A stretch of 64,000 nucleotides of DNA, from the NCBI GenBank assembly GCA_905234495.1, contig CAJOHE010000003.1, positions 70,355-134,354 on the forward strand, in the 5' to 3' direction. A model generated the notes under the pieces. That model did not search any database and was not told where the DNA came from. It saw nothing but the letters and a program-made list of their open reading frames with translations. Position numbers and translations under genes: made by a program. Every line of letters starts with the position of its first letter. Within the stretch, counting starts at the first letter, position 1. This DNA comes from an uncultured Eubacterium sp. GTDB taxonomy: Bacteria; Bacillota; Clostridia; Oscillospirales; Acutalibacteraceae. Positions 45,779 to 54,600 of the stretch are shown in pieces.

Positions 45779-47956
45779 ATGGACGAAAAAGATTTAAACG
45801 AAAAGCAGAATGAGATTGAAGAAATCGGAGAAGAAACAGTTGAAAATTCTGCTGAAGAAACGGTTGAATCTGAAGAGGCAGCTGAAGCAGTAGCTGAGGA
45901 AGCTGCAGAGGAAGCGCCTTCGGAAAAAGCGACTGAGTTTGAGGACAACGACAACTGGACGTTCGACGCTGAGGCGCAGACCCTCAATATCGACGATATG
46001 CTTGTTGCCGACAATCCCGACACGGACGCGAGCAAGGTTATCGAGGATATCGACGAAGACAACCGTAAGGAAAAAGAAGAAAAGAAAAAAGAGAAGGAAG
46101 AAAAACAGAAGAGTAACGAAATCGTAATTAAAAAAGATACCTTCGTTTTTGTTCCGGGAATTATTCTCATTATCGCAGCCGTTGCGGTTCTCGCATTTTT
46201 CGGCTACAGGTACTACAACGTGCCCAGCGATAAAGAGGGCAGGCTTATGAACCCCGGTTCCGTTGTAATGACGGTCGACGGCGTAGACGTAAGCGCGGGT
46301 ATGTATAACTACTATTACTCAAGTATAGTAAGCTACTTCGAGAGTTATGCGTCCTACGGTCAGGTTGACCTTGACACAAGCCAGAGCTACGACGTTCAGA
46401 CGACCACCGATGAAAACGGAAACACGATGACCTGGTCCGAGTATTTCCAGAAGCAGACAATCCAGCAGATTGAATACATCACGGTTTACTACGGCAAGGC
46501 TCTTGACGAGGGAATAAAGCTCACCTCAAAGCAGGAGAAGGTAATCGAAGAACAGATGAGCGGACTTCTTGATTCCGCAATTCAGCAGGCGGGAAAGTCC
46601 GACGACGAATCCCTCACCGATAAGGGAAAGTCCCAGATTCTCGACGATTACATCAAAGCTCAGTTTGGTAAGTACGTTAGCGAGCAGACCCTCAGAGCGA
46701 TGCTTGAGCAGTACTACCTTGCGGTGAACTACCGCGGTTCGTACGCAACCAAGGCGCTCGACGACAGCTATCTCGACACCTACAGAACCGAGCACGAAAA
46801 AGAGTATTACAATATCAATATTGCTATTATCGGCTTCCAGTTTGACACCGCCGACGAGGTTGCAGTTGATGAGGCAAAGGCAAAGGCAGAGGATTACGTT
46901 TCCCGTATGACCGACGAACAGTCTGTTCTCGACCTCGTTCCCGAAGCGTATGAGGAAGAGATTGCAAGCTCTGCGGCAAGCCTTATGTCGAGCAATTCCG
47001 AGCTCACCGAGGAAGAGGCGAACGAAGAGGCGCTTCAGCAGTATCTTGATTCAACGGTTGACGAGATTTCATATTCCGACGCCGTAAACTATTTTGATAC
47101 CGACACAACAAACTGGCTCTTCGATAAAGACAGTGAGCAACAGGCAAACTACTACATCGACCAGACTCAGGGCTTTGTTTACGTAATGCTCAAAACTTCC
47201 GAGCCCCATCTCGACGAAACCCCGACCTACGCAATCAGACACATTCTCATCTCACCCGACCAGCTTGAGGAAGAGAGCGAAGAGACCGAGGAAGAAACCG
47301 AGACCACGACCGAAACCACAACAGCCGACGCAACTCAGGAAGCTATTGCGGAAGAGACAACTACCGAGGCTCAGGAAGAGGAAATCGTTGAGGCTGCAAT
47401 CGACGAGGCTGAAACCGCAGACGACGCGGCAGCAGGCGACGTTACAGCAACCGAGGATGAGGGCTTCACCGAGGAAGAAATGCAGAAGGCATACCTTTAT
47501 GCCGAGAACATTCTCACTCAGTTTAACGAGCAGAACGGTACGGAAACCGATTTCGCATATCTTGCCGAAGAGTACAGCTCGGACGACGGCTCAACAACAA
47601 TGAGCGGTCAGAACGACGTTTACGGCGGTCTTTACGAAATGACCGAGGAAACGAATTTCGTTGAATCCTTCAAAAACTGGGTTCTTGACGAAAGCAGGGA
47701 AAACGGTCAGACCGAAATCGTTGAATCAACCTACGGCTACCACATTATGTACTTTATTAAGAGTGCGCCCGCATATGAGATTCAGCTTGAAGACGCGGCT
47801 GTAACGGCAAAGATTGACGAAATGATTGACAACGCCGAGGTTAAGGTTCACCAGAACAGACTTAACAATACGGTTAAGGGTTATACAGAGTATAAAAACG
47901 AACTCGCTTCAAACAGCACGGCAGCTGCTTCAAACGCTCAGCAGAGCGCCCAGTAA
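45779..47956 (+). CDS. Membrane-anchored parvulin-type peptidyl-prolyl isomerase with acidic extensions
   Basis: 725 residues. The first ~120 are cytoplasmic and extremely acidic (Glu-rich), changing to a Glu/Lys-rich stretch just before one transmembrane segment (about 123-142, FVFVPGIILIIAAVAVLAFFGY). Outside follow a SurA/PrsA-like helical region and a parvulin domain beginning YAIRHILIS and ending ESTYGYHIMYFIKSA. The parvulin domain is interrupted after its first strand by about 70 residues of low-complexity Glu/Thr/Ala. The likely role is folding of secreted proteins on the outer face of the membrane. GGAGTG precedes the ATG. Confidence 0.87.
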   Translation: MDEKDLNEKQNEIEEIGEETVENSAEETVESEEAAEAVAEEAAEEAPSEKATEFEDNDNWTFDAEAQTLNIDDMLVADNPDTDASKVIEDIDEDNRKEKEEKKKEKEEKQKSNEIVIKKDTFVFVPGIILIIAAVAVLAFFGYRYYNVPSDKEGRLMNPGSVVMTVDGVDVSAGMYNYYYSSIVSYFESYASYGQVDLDTSQSYDVQTTTDENGNTMTWSEYFQKQTIQQIEYITVYYGKALDEGIKLTSKQEKVIEEQMSGLLDSAIQQAGKSDDESLTDKGKSQILDDYIKAQFGKYVSEQTLRAMLEQYYLAVNYRGSYATKALDDSYLDTYRTEHEKEYYNINIAIIGFQFDTADEVAVDEAKAKAEDYVSRMTDEQSVLDLVPEAYEEEIASSAASLMSSNSELTEEEANEEALQQYLDSTVDEISYSDAVNYFDTDTTNWLFDKDSEQQANYYIDQTQGFVYVMLKTSEPHLDETPTYAIRHILISPDQLEEESEETEEETETTTETTTADATQEAIAEETTTEAQEEEIVEAAIDEAETADDAAAGDVTATEDEGFTEEEMQKAYLYAENILTQFNEQNGTETDFAYLAEEYSSDDGSTTMSGQNDVYGGLYEMTEETNFVESFKNWVLDESRENGQTEIVESTYGYHIMYFIKSAPAYEIQLEDAAVTAKIDEMIDNAEVKVHQNRLNNTVKGYTEYKNELASNSTAAASNAQQSAQ

Positions 47957-47963
47957 AAAACAC

Positions 47964-47992
47964 TTGTAATTAAATAAATAATATTGTAAAAT
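47964..47992 (+). promoter_or_regulatory. Possible promoter of the second parvulin gene
   Basis: TTGTAA (47964-47969) and TAAAAT (47987-47992) are 17 bases apart in the 74-base gap. A moderate match. Confidence 0.5.
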
Positions 47993-48030
47993 ACTTTATT
48001 GAAAATTCACATAACAAAGGATGATTAAAA

Positions 48031-49770
48031 ATGGCTAAAAAACAGTTGGACGAAGATTTGCTCACAGGCGGCAGCCTTAGCTCTGAAAAGGATAAGGCAG
48101 CCAAGGAAAAGGCAAAGAAAAAGAACAAGAAATCAGGCAAGAAGCCGAAGGTTTCAATCTCAAAGAAGACAAAGAAGGTTATCAGCTCTGTTGTATGCTG
48201 CGTTGTTATCGTAGCACTTCTCGTAGCTTACGTTGGCACGGGTACGGCGAGAAAAGGTTTCTTCTCTTATCTCGGCATCCCCGCTAAGTACTTCACAAGC
48301 GCAACGGTAACCGACGGCACAAACACCGAAAAGATTAAGGTTGGCCAGTATAATTTCTACTATGCTTCAACCTATAATAATCTCAGAAATCAGCAGGAAC
48401 AGGCTCAGCAGTACCTTCAGTACGGCATCGAGCTCTCAGCTCTCGGTCTTGACTCAGGTCTTGCCGACGTTGATTTTGAAAAGAAGCTTTCATCCCAGAC
48501 CTACACCGACCCCGAAACCGAGGAAGAGATGACATGGGAAGAGCATATGCACAACCTCACTCTTGACGCTATCAAGAACACATACGCATATTATCTTGAG
48601 GCTGTTGAGGCAAACGGGGGCGAGGATCCCGAAATCACCGAGGAACAGCAGACAGAGATTAACGATACGCTCGACAAGTATGCAGAATCTGCAGAACAGT
48701 ATCATTTCACCGTATCGGCTTATCTCACAGCCGCTATGGGTAAGGGCGTAACCGAGGAACTCTTCGTAAGAGAGCTCACTCGTCAGTATATCGCTCAGAA
48801 TTATCAGGATCAGCTCAAGACGGATAAGGAAGACGCAGGATACACCGAAGAGGACATCCAGGCTTATCTTGACGAGCACAAGGACGACTACACCACAGTC
48901 GACATCAAAATCTTTGAGTGCGCTTCCGAGGACGAGGCAAAGGCATTCGTTTCCGAGCTTGAAGAAGACGGCTCAAACTTTGCAGACCTTGCAGTAAAGT
49001 ACAGCGGCGATGACGAGTACGCAACGGCTGTTTATGCTGACCCGGCTTACTCAACGGTTCTCGGCGCAACAAAGTCGCTTCTCAAGAGCAAGACAAACAA
49101 CAGCGGCTCAACCGCATTCTCAATCGGCGTCGGCGATACTGACGAGGAATCGGGTGACACAACGTACGAAGCACTTGATTATCTCTTCAGCACTGACAGA
49201 GAAGCAGGCGAAGTATATCAGTCAAGCACGACTGTAGTTTACATTCTTTCACCCGCATCTCTCTCAGACAGAAAGACGGTTGACGTTCGTCACATCCTCA
49301 TCCTTCCCGATGAAGAGAGCGAGGCAAGCAGCCAGACGTCTGCAACTGCAGAGCAGTGGGCAGCAGCTCTTGAAAAGGCAGAGGGAATCCTCGACGAGTG
49401 GAAGAACGGCGACGCTACGGAAGACAGCTTCGCAGCTCTTGCAAAGGATAATTCGGCAGACGGCTCTGCTTCCGACGGCGGACTTATCGCTAATGTTTGC
49501 ACGGGCAAATACGTTGATTCATTCACATACTGGTGCTATGAGGACGGCAGAAAGGCTGGCGACGTTGGTATCGTTCGTTCGGACTACGGCTATCATATTA
49601 TGTACTTCGTAGGTGAAGGCGACCAGACAATCATCAATTATGAAATCACAGAGCAGCTCGCATCAAGCGACGCTTCTCAGGAAATCACCGATATCGAAGA
49701 CGCTTATACCGTTACCGATAATTTCTTCGGCTCACTCTACAACCAGAGAGACATTGATTTCAGCAACTAA
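48031..49770 (+). CDS. Second membrane-anchored parvulin-type peptidyl-prolyl isomerase
   Basis: 579 residues. A Lys-rich cytoplasmic head of about 50 residues (KKKNKKSGKKPKVSISKKTKK) precedes a transmembrane segment (about 50-68, VISSVVCCVVIVALLVAYV). Outside are a helical SurA-like region and a parvulin domain: VDVRHILILPDEES to SDYGYHIMYFVGEG with ASDGGLIANV in between. It shares architecture with the preceding gene but has a basic rather than acidic head and no long insertion, so the two are divergent paralogues. Codon use (GCT, GTT, CTC) suggests high expression. AAAGGATGA precedes the ATG. Confidence 0.87.
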   Translation: MAKKQLDEDLLTGGSLSSEKDKAAKEKAKKKNKKSGKKPKVSISKKTKKVISSVVCCVVIVALLVAYVGTGTARKGFFSYLGIPAKYFTSATVTDGTNTEKIKVGQYNFYYASTYNNLRNQQEQAQQYLQYGIELSALGLDSGLADVDFEKKLSSQTYTDPETEEEMTWEEHMHNLTLDAIKNTYAYYLEAVEANGGEDPEITEEQQTEINDTLDKYAESAEQYHFTVSAYLTAAMGKGVTEELFVRELTRQYIAQNYQDQLKTDKEDAGYTEEDIQAYLDEHKDDYTTVDIKIFECASEDEAKAFVSELEEDGSNFADLAVKYSGDDEYATAVYADPAYSTVLGATKSLLKSKTNNSGSTAFSIGVGDTDEESGDTTYEALDYLFSTDREAGEVYQSSTTVVYILSPASLSDRKTVDVRHILILPDEESEASSQTSATAEQWAAALEKAEGILDEWKNGDATEDSFAALAKDNSADGSASDGGLIANVCTGKYVDSFTYWCYEDGRKAGDVGIVRSDYGYHIMYFVGEGDQTIINYEITEQLASSDASQEITDIEDAYTVTDNFFGSLYNQRDIDFSN

Positions 49771-49795
49771 TTAATCATCCGCCGAAAGGGTTTTT

Positions 49796-50032
49796 ATGCA
49801 GAATAATTCTGATATCATCAGGCTGACAGACGAAATTGCTCGTCTGTCAGCAGCACTTGAAGAAGTAAATTTTGAGTGCCAGAGGCTTGAGATTGTAAAC
49901 TCAAATCTTGATTTTCAGCTCAAGTCCGCAAACAGAGAGTTAAAACAGAATATTGCCTTGCTTGAAGCCCTTGAGGAAGAAAACAAAAAACTAAGGAAGA
50001 GCTTGGTAAACGCTGATGGAGTATGTACTTAA
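49796..50032 (+). CDS. Small coiled-coil protein
   Basis: A 78-residue protein predicted to be one continuous coiled coil (IIRLTDEIARLSAALEEVNF onward), with no membrane segment. I recognise no family. AAAGGG precedes the ATG. It overlaps the fumarase beta gene by 17 bases, so it should be co-translated with it. Confidence 0.75.
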   Translation: MQNNSDIIRLTDEIARLSAALEEVNFECQRLEIVNSNLDFQLKSANRELKQNIALLEALEEENKKLRKSLVNADGVCT

Positions 50033-50546
50033 CGTAAACGAGCTTCGCGAGTACGCCGACAGGCTCAGAGCAGGGGACAGGGTTGTGCTTTCGGGCACGG
50101 TCTACACCTCGCGCGACGCGGCGCACAAAAGGATTGTCGCAAGCATTGAAAAGGGCGAGGCGCTTCCTTATGATTTAAAGGACGCGGCTATATACTACGC
50201 GGGTCCCACGCCTGCACCGGAAGGTCTTGCAATCGGTTCCTGCGGTCCCACCACGTCAAGCAGAATGGACGTTTTTTCGCCCCTTCTTCTCGATAACGGC
50301 GTAGTTGCCATGATAGGGAAGGGCGAGCGAAATAAAGCCGTGTGCGACGCGATAGTGAGAAACAAGGCGGTATACCTCTGCGCGATAGGCGGCGCGGGCG
50401 CGCTTGCCTCAAAGTGCATCACCTCATGCGAGGTTATTGCTTACGACGACCTCGGATGCGAATCGGTAAAAAAGCTCAACTTTGAGAATTTCCCCCTTAC
50501 TGTAGCCATTGATTGTAACGGCGGGAACATATATAATAGAAACTAA
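50016..50546 (+). CDS. Class I fumarate hydratase, beta subunit
   Basis: The 176-residue beta (C-terminal) subunit of the two-subunit Fe-S fumarase/tartrate dehydratase. It has RAGDRVVLSGTVYTSRDAAHKRI, IYYAGPTPAPEGLAIGSCGPTTSSRMD, MIGKGERN and the end GAGALASKCITSCEVIAYDDLGCESVKKL. It completes the alpha subunit encoded at 19986-20831, some 29 kb away on the same strand. The two are adjacent in most genomes I know. It is followed by a strong terminator. Confidence 0.93.
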   Translation: MEYVLNVNELREYADRLRAGDRVVLSGTVYTSRDAAHKRIVASIEKGEALPYDLKDAAIYYAGPTPAPEGLAIGSCGPTTSSRMDVFSPLLLDNGVVAMIGKGERNKAVCDAIVRNKAVYLCAIGGAGALASKCITSCEVIAYDDLGCESVKKLNFENFPLTVAIDCNGGNIYNRN

Positions 50547-50554
50547 TATATAAT

Positions 50555-50590
50555 AGGCTGTACCTTGTGTACAGCCTGTTTTTATCTTTT
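50555..50590 (+). terminator. Strong intrinsic terminator after fumarase beta
   Basis: AGGCTGTAC (50555-50563) pairs with GTACAGCCT (50569-50577) across a five-base loop, followed by GTTTTTATCTTTT. Confidence 0.88.
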
Positions 50591-50600
50591 CATAAAACAA

Positions 50601-50617
50601 TTAACGAAAAACATTAA
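50601..50617. promoter_or_regulatory. Operator-like palindrome, upstream copy
   Basis: TTAACGAAAAACATTAA lies just upstream of the -35 of the DUF2975 promoter. It matches the copy at 50658-50674 in 15 of 17 positions, and its TTAA ends are symmetric. A likely binding site for the XRE protein encoded at 51414. Confidence 0.6.
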
Positions 50618-50624
50618 AAAAGTG

Positions 50625-50653
50625 TTGACAAATATAAAACCTTGTGTTATAGT
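50625..50653 (+). promoter_or_regulatory. Promoter of the DUF2975-XRE operon
   Basis: Perfect -35 TTGACA (50625-50630), 17 bases, TATAGT (50648-50653). Confidence 0.82.
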
Positions 50654-50657
50654 AGGA

Positions 50658-50674
50658 TTAACGATAAACGTTAA
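50658..50674. promoter_or_regulatory. Operator-like palindrome, downstream copy
   Basis: TTAACGATAAACGTTAA, a palindrome with TTAACG/CGTTAA arms, covers the expected transcription start. Its centre is 57 bases from that of the upstream copy, so the two sites bracket the promoter. Confidence 0.62.
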
Positions 50675-50700
50675 ATATTTAATTTTTGGAGGTTTTATTA

Positions 50701-51404
50701 TGGAAAACAAGTTCAAATCAAAGATTAACGGTATAGGTCTGGTGGGTTACATCATCACAATCATTCTCATTGTAGCCACAATCTGCGCAATGGTTGCCGA
50801 CGGTATCGGCATTGTTGCAGCTTCTTCGGTTGCAAGCGAAAACGTTGAGGTGCAGATTAATTCCGATATCGCCGTAACCTCGTCAAGCAATATTCTCTCA
50901 AAGCTTGATAAGTTCGTTGGCGTTGACGGCATCGACGATTTGTCCGAGATTGAAGAGGACGCAACAGTTGAGACCGAGGACAGCGATATTTCGTCAATCA
51001 CTCTTCAGAAGGACGGCGACGCCTATATCCTCAATGTTCAGCAGGATGCGGTAACCTTTACGGCTGGCAAGCTTATCGCAGCGCTCGTTGTATCGTTCAT
51101 CTACCTTGCAAGTATTGTTGTAATGCTCTATATGCTCAAAGCGCTTATGAAGGCTTTCAGAGCCTGCGACACGCCGTTCTCTGCTGACATCATCAAGAAG
51201 ATGGAACGCTTTGCATACTCGCTCATTCCGTATGCCGCTCTCTCAATGCTCAGCGAGAGCTTCTGGAACTACTTTATGGTAAACGACAGCTTCGATTTCG
51301 ACCTCAACATCACAAAGGTATTCATCGTAGTATTCGTTTTCATTCTCTGTATGATTTTCAAATACGGCGCAGAGCTTCAGAGAGAGTCCGACGAGACGTT
51401 ATAA
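50701..51404 (+). CDS. DUF2975-family membrane protein
   Basis: A 234-residue membrane protein. There is one transmembrane segment near the N-terminus (GYIITIILIVATICAMVADGIGIVAAS), an extracytoplasmic domain of ~110 residues, then three further segments (LIAALVVSFIYLASIVVMLYML, YSLIPYAALSMLSE, IFKYG-adjacent). DUF2975 proteins are often paired with a short XRE regulator, as here. The function is unknown. TTGGAGG precedes the ATG. The frame is open further upstream through the terminator and promoter, but that extension is not credible. Confidence 0.83.
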
Positions 51405-51413
51405 GGAGGCACT

Positions 51414-51626
51414 ATGGGAAGAATAATACTCAGGCTTGACCGCGTTATGGCTGACAGAAAGATGAGCCTCAACGAGCTTTCCGAAAAGGTCGGCGTGGCA
51501 AACGTAAATCTTTCTAAGCTTAAAAACGGGCATGTGAGCGCAATAAGATTTTCAACGCTCATAGCGCTCTGCGAAGCGCTTCAGTGCCAACCCGGCGACT
51601 TAATCGAATACGAATTTGACAGTTAA
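51414..51626 (+). CDS. Short XRE/Cro-CI family regulator (YozG-like)
   Basis: A 70-residue single-domain helix-turn-helix protein: MSLNELSEKVGVANVNLSKLKNG is the HTH and the end is LIALCEALQCQPGDLIEYEF. This is the type that usually accompanies DUF2975. It probably regulates its own operon through the two TTAACG palindromes at the promoter. AAGGAGG precedes the ATG. Confidence 0.92.
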   Translation: MGRIILRLDRVMADRKMSLNELSEKVGVANVNLSKLKNGHVSAIRFSTLIALCEALQCQPGDLIEYEFDS

Positions 51627-51627
51627 A

Positions 51628-51660
51628 AAAGAGGGACGTTGAGTCCCTCTTTTTCTTTTT
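51628..51660. terminator. Bidirectional terminator between XRE and GH43 genes
   Basis: AAAGAGGGAC (51628-51637) pairs with GTCCCTCTTT (51643-51652), flanked by A and T tracts. The stop codon of the minus-strand gene lies at its right edge. Confidence 0.88.
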
Positions 51661-54600
51661 AATTATCCTGTATCATCAGATTGATAAGCGCGTAATCCTT
51701 TGCGTTGATGTATCCGTCGCCGTTTACGTCAATCAGCGCGTCGTAATTTGCGTCGCCGTATGAGGCGTTGATGTAGTCGTCAAACAGGAACGTCCTGTTC
51801 ACGTCGCCCCTCGAGCAGACCATTCTGAGCTCGTCGCTGCCCGATACTCTGAAAAATCTTATGTCGTGACCGAGCTTCGTCGCGGCGTTATCCGTGTAGT
51901 AGTCGCCGCAAAGCGAGCAGCGATGCTCGTCGTAGCCGTCCTGCGTGCAGCTGACCGGATGAACCGTCGTGAGATAATTGTGCCCGTATGCCGCAAGCTC
52001 GGGCGCCTCGGATGCGTTCATAGTGATGTCTCCCGTAATCGTGCCATCCGTCGTGCAGGTGGGGTACGTCAAATTTTCGGTCAGGCTGTTTCCTTCAATG
52101 TCAATCGGACCTACGCCGCTCATTGTCGGCGTGACGGGATTCAGCAGGTCGGCGCCGAAAAGCTTTGACTGGAACGTGATTTCGTCAATACAGGTTTCCC
52201 TGTGATGACCGACGTTGCCGCCGATTGAAAGCGGCGTGTAGAATCTGTGGTACGCGATGAAGCATCTGTCGGAATCGCTGAGATAGATAACCGACTGATG
52301 TCCCGTTGCAAGGATTCCGTTTGAGGTGTCCTTCTGAAGAAGTACGCCCCTGTTTGTAATAGTTCCGGTAAGTGAACTTGCCGTACCGTATTTGATGTGG
52401 TAGTTCTCGCTTCCCGTGTCGTCGCAAGACCATGTGAAATAGTAGTAGTTGCCGCGCTTGAACACCGCGATGCTCTCTCTGAAATCGGTAAGATTACTGA
52501 ACTTCTTAAACGTCGAGGTGTTTACGCTTGTCATATTTGAATTGAGCGTAACCATCGCCGCAGAGCCGTTTCCGAAAAGAAGATACGAGGTGCTGCCCTC
52601 GGTGTAAACCGACGGGTCGATAACCTGACCGCTGAAACCGAAGTTGGCGTTTGAAACCATCTTGGGATAAACAATCGGAACATCGCTTGCGGTGTAAGGA
52701 CCGGCAGGGGAACTTGCATATGCAACGCCTATTGCCATACCTTCGCCGTAGAGCGATTCAAACTGTGTCTGAATCCTTCCGCAGTAGTAGAAGTAGTACA
52801 TACCGTTCTTCTCTTCAATCGCGGGCGCCCAGGCGTTTCCGCTCGACCATCCCGACGAGGCAATCTGAACGCCCTTGCTGTTGAGTCCGGGCGACTTGTT
52901 TGAAACGTCGAGGATAACGCCCTCGTCGCACCAGTGCACCATATCGCGGGATGAAAACGCGTGGAATTCCGTTCCGCCCCAGCCCGCAACGCCGTCGGTT
53001 GTCGGATAAATCCAGAACTTTCCGTCGAGCACGTCAATATCGGGGTCGGCGTACATACCGGGCAGAATCGGATTGTTTGCAATCTGCGAGGCTTTGAGCG
53101 TGTAGTTTTCAACGGTGTCGCCGCATTCAATTCTCACGCTTCTGTCGTATGTCATATCAAGAGGACTTCCGTTTTCAAACTTCTGACTGTCAACGTAAAT
53201 CGTGCAATTCTGATTGAGAATAGAGAACGTAACGGGAACGGCCTTCGGCGTCTGCCGTCTCTGAATAATCGAGCTGATTTCGCCCGTTGAGCGGTCGATG
53301 CTCGTCCTAACCTGAGTGTGGCTGTCGGTGCCCGCAATACCGTCAAGATTGCTCACAACTCTGCCAACGCTTGCGCTGATGAGAAGCGGCAGATGAAGGA
53401 TTGCCTTCTGCTCGATTACCGAGTCGTCAATCACGCTGTCGTACACTTCAAAATTGTCGAAGTAGCCGTTGAAATATCCGTCGCCGTCATAAAAAGACTT
53501 TCCGAGATATGAGAGGAGATTCGTTCCGAGGTCTGACACTCTGTTTCCCGTGTTGTTATTTGTTGAAACGAGCGTTCCGTTTATGTATAGCTTGCAGACT
53601 GTATTGTCAAACACAATCGCAATACTCATCCAGCTGTCGCCGAAATCAACGCTTGATTTCACCTCAGCCTCGTTCATATAAGAATTCGTGGTTATCGCGT
53701 TTCTGACCTCTGAACCGCGTATCCTGAAAAAGTCATATTTGGTGCTGTCGGTTCCGAAAGCAAACGTGAAATAGTTGCCCGAGTTTGAAATTGACTGAAC
53801 GTCAAACATAATCGTCACCTGATTGAGTCCGTCAAAAGTACCCTGAGGAATCTCGGCGTACGTTCCGCTGCTTCCGTCAAGGTGAAGCACCTTGCTGCTC
53901 TTTTCGGAATTATAGACCGTTTCGGCGTTTCCGAAAAATGAGGGCAGGGTAGTGCCGTCCTCAAACGTGTATCTGAGAACGGGGGATTCGGGCATATTTT
54001 CTTCGGCTATCGCCCTGATTCTATTTGCGCTTAGCACCGTATCATACACCTCAAAATTATCAAAACATCCGTTGAAAAATGCGTCGCCGCTGTAAAGCGA
54101 TTTGCCGAAATACGAAAGAAGATTGCTTCCCATATCGGAAACCTTAATCGTCGTGTCCGAATTTTCAGCTGCAAGCACGCCGTCAACGTACATAAGCATA
54201 TGCGTGTCGTCAAACACAATCGCGATGTTCATCCATTTCCGGTTGTCGCTTCTGAGGTATCGCGCTTCGTGCTCATTCTGATAGGAATAAAGCGTGATGG
54301 CGTTTCTTATCTCGTTATCCCTGATTCTGAAAAAGTCGTAAACCTCGTTGTTCCTGCCTATGCAGAAAGTAAAATAATTACCCGAGTTGACCTTCGGCAG
54401 AATGTCAAAGATAATCGTCATCTTATCAAGCCCGTCAAACGTGCCCTGAGGTATTTCCGCGTATGCGCCGTCGCTTCCGTCAAGCGAGAGAACGTTGTTC
54501 ATCATATCCTCGTCAAACGAAAGGGAAGCGTTGCCGTAAAGTGTCGGCGCATTGTCGGCGTCCTCAAAGGTATAGCTGAGTATCGGTGTTTCGGGTTCCG

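Noticed and set aside
50565..50700. Upstream extension of the DUF2975 protein to 279 residues
   Set aside because: The extension would start inside the fumarase terminator and run through the promoter and operators; the ATG at 50701 has a good ribosome site.
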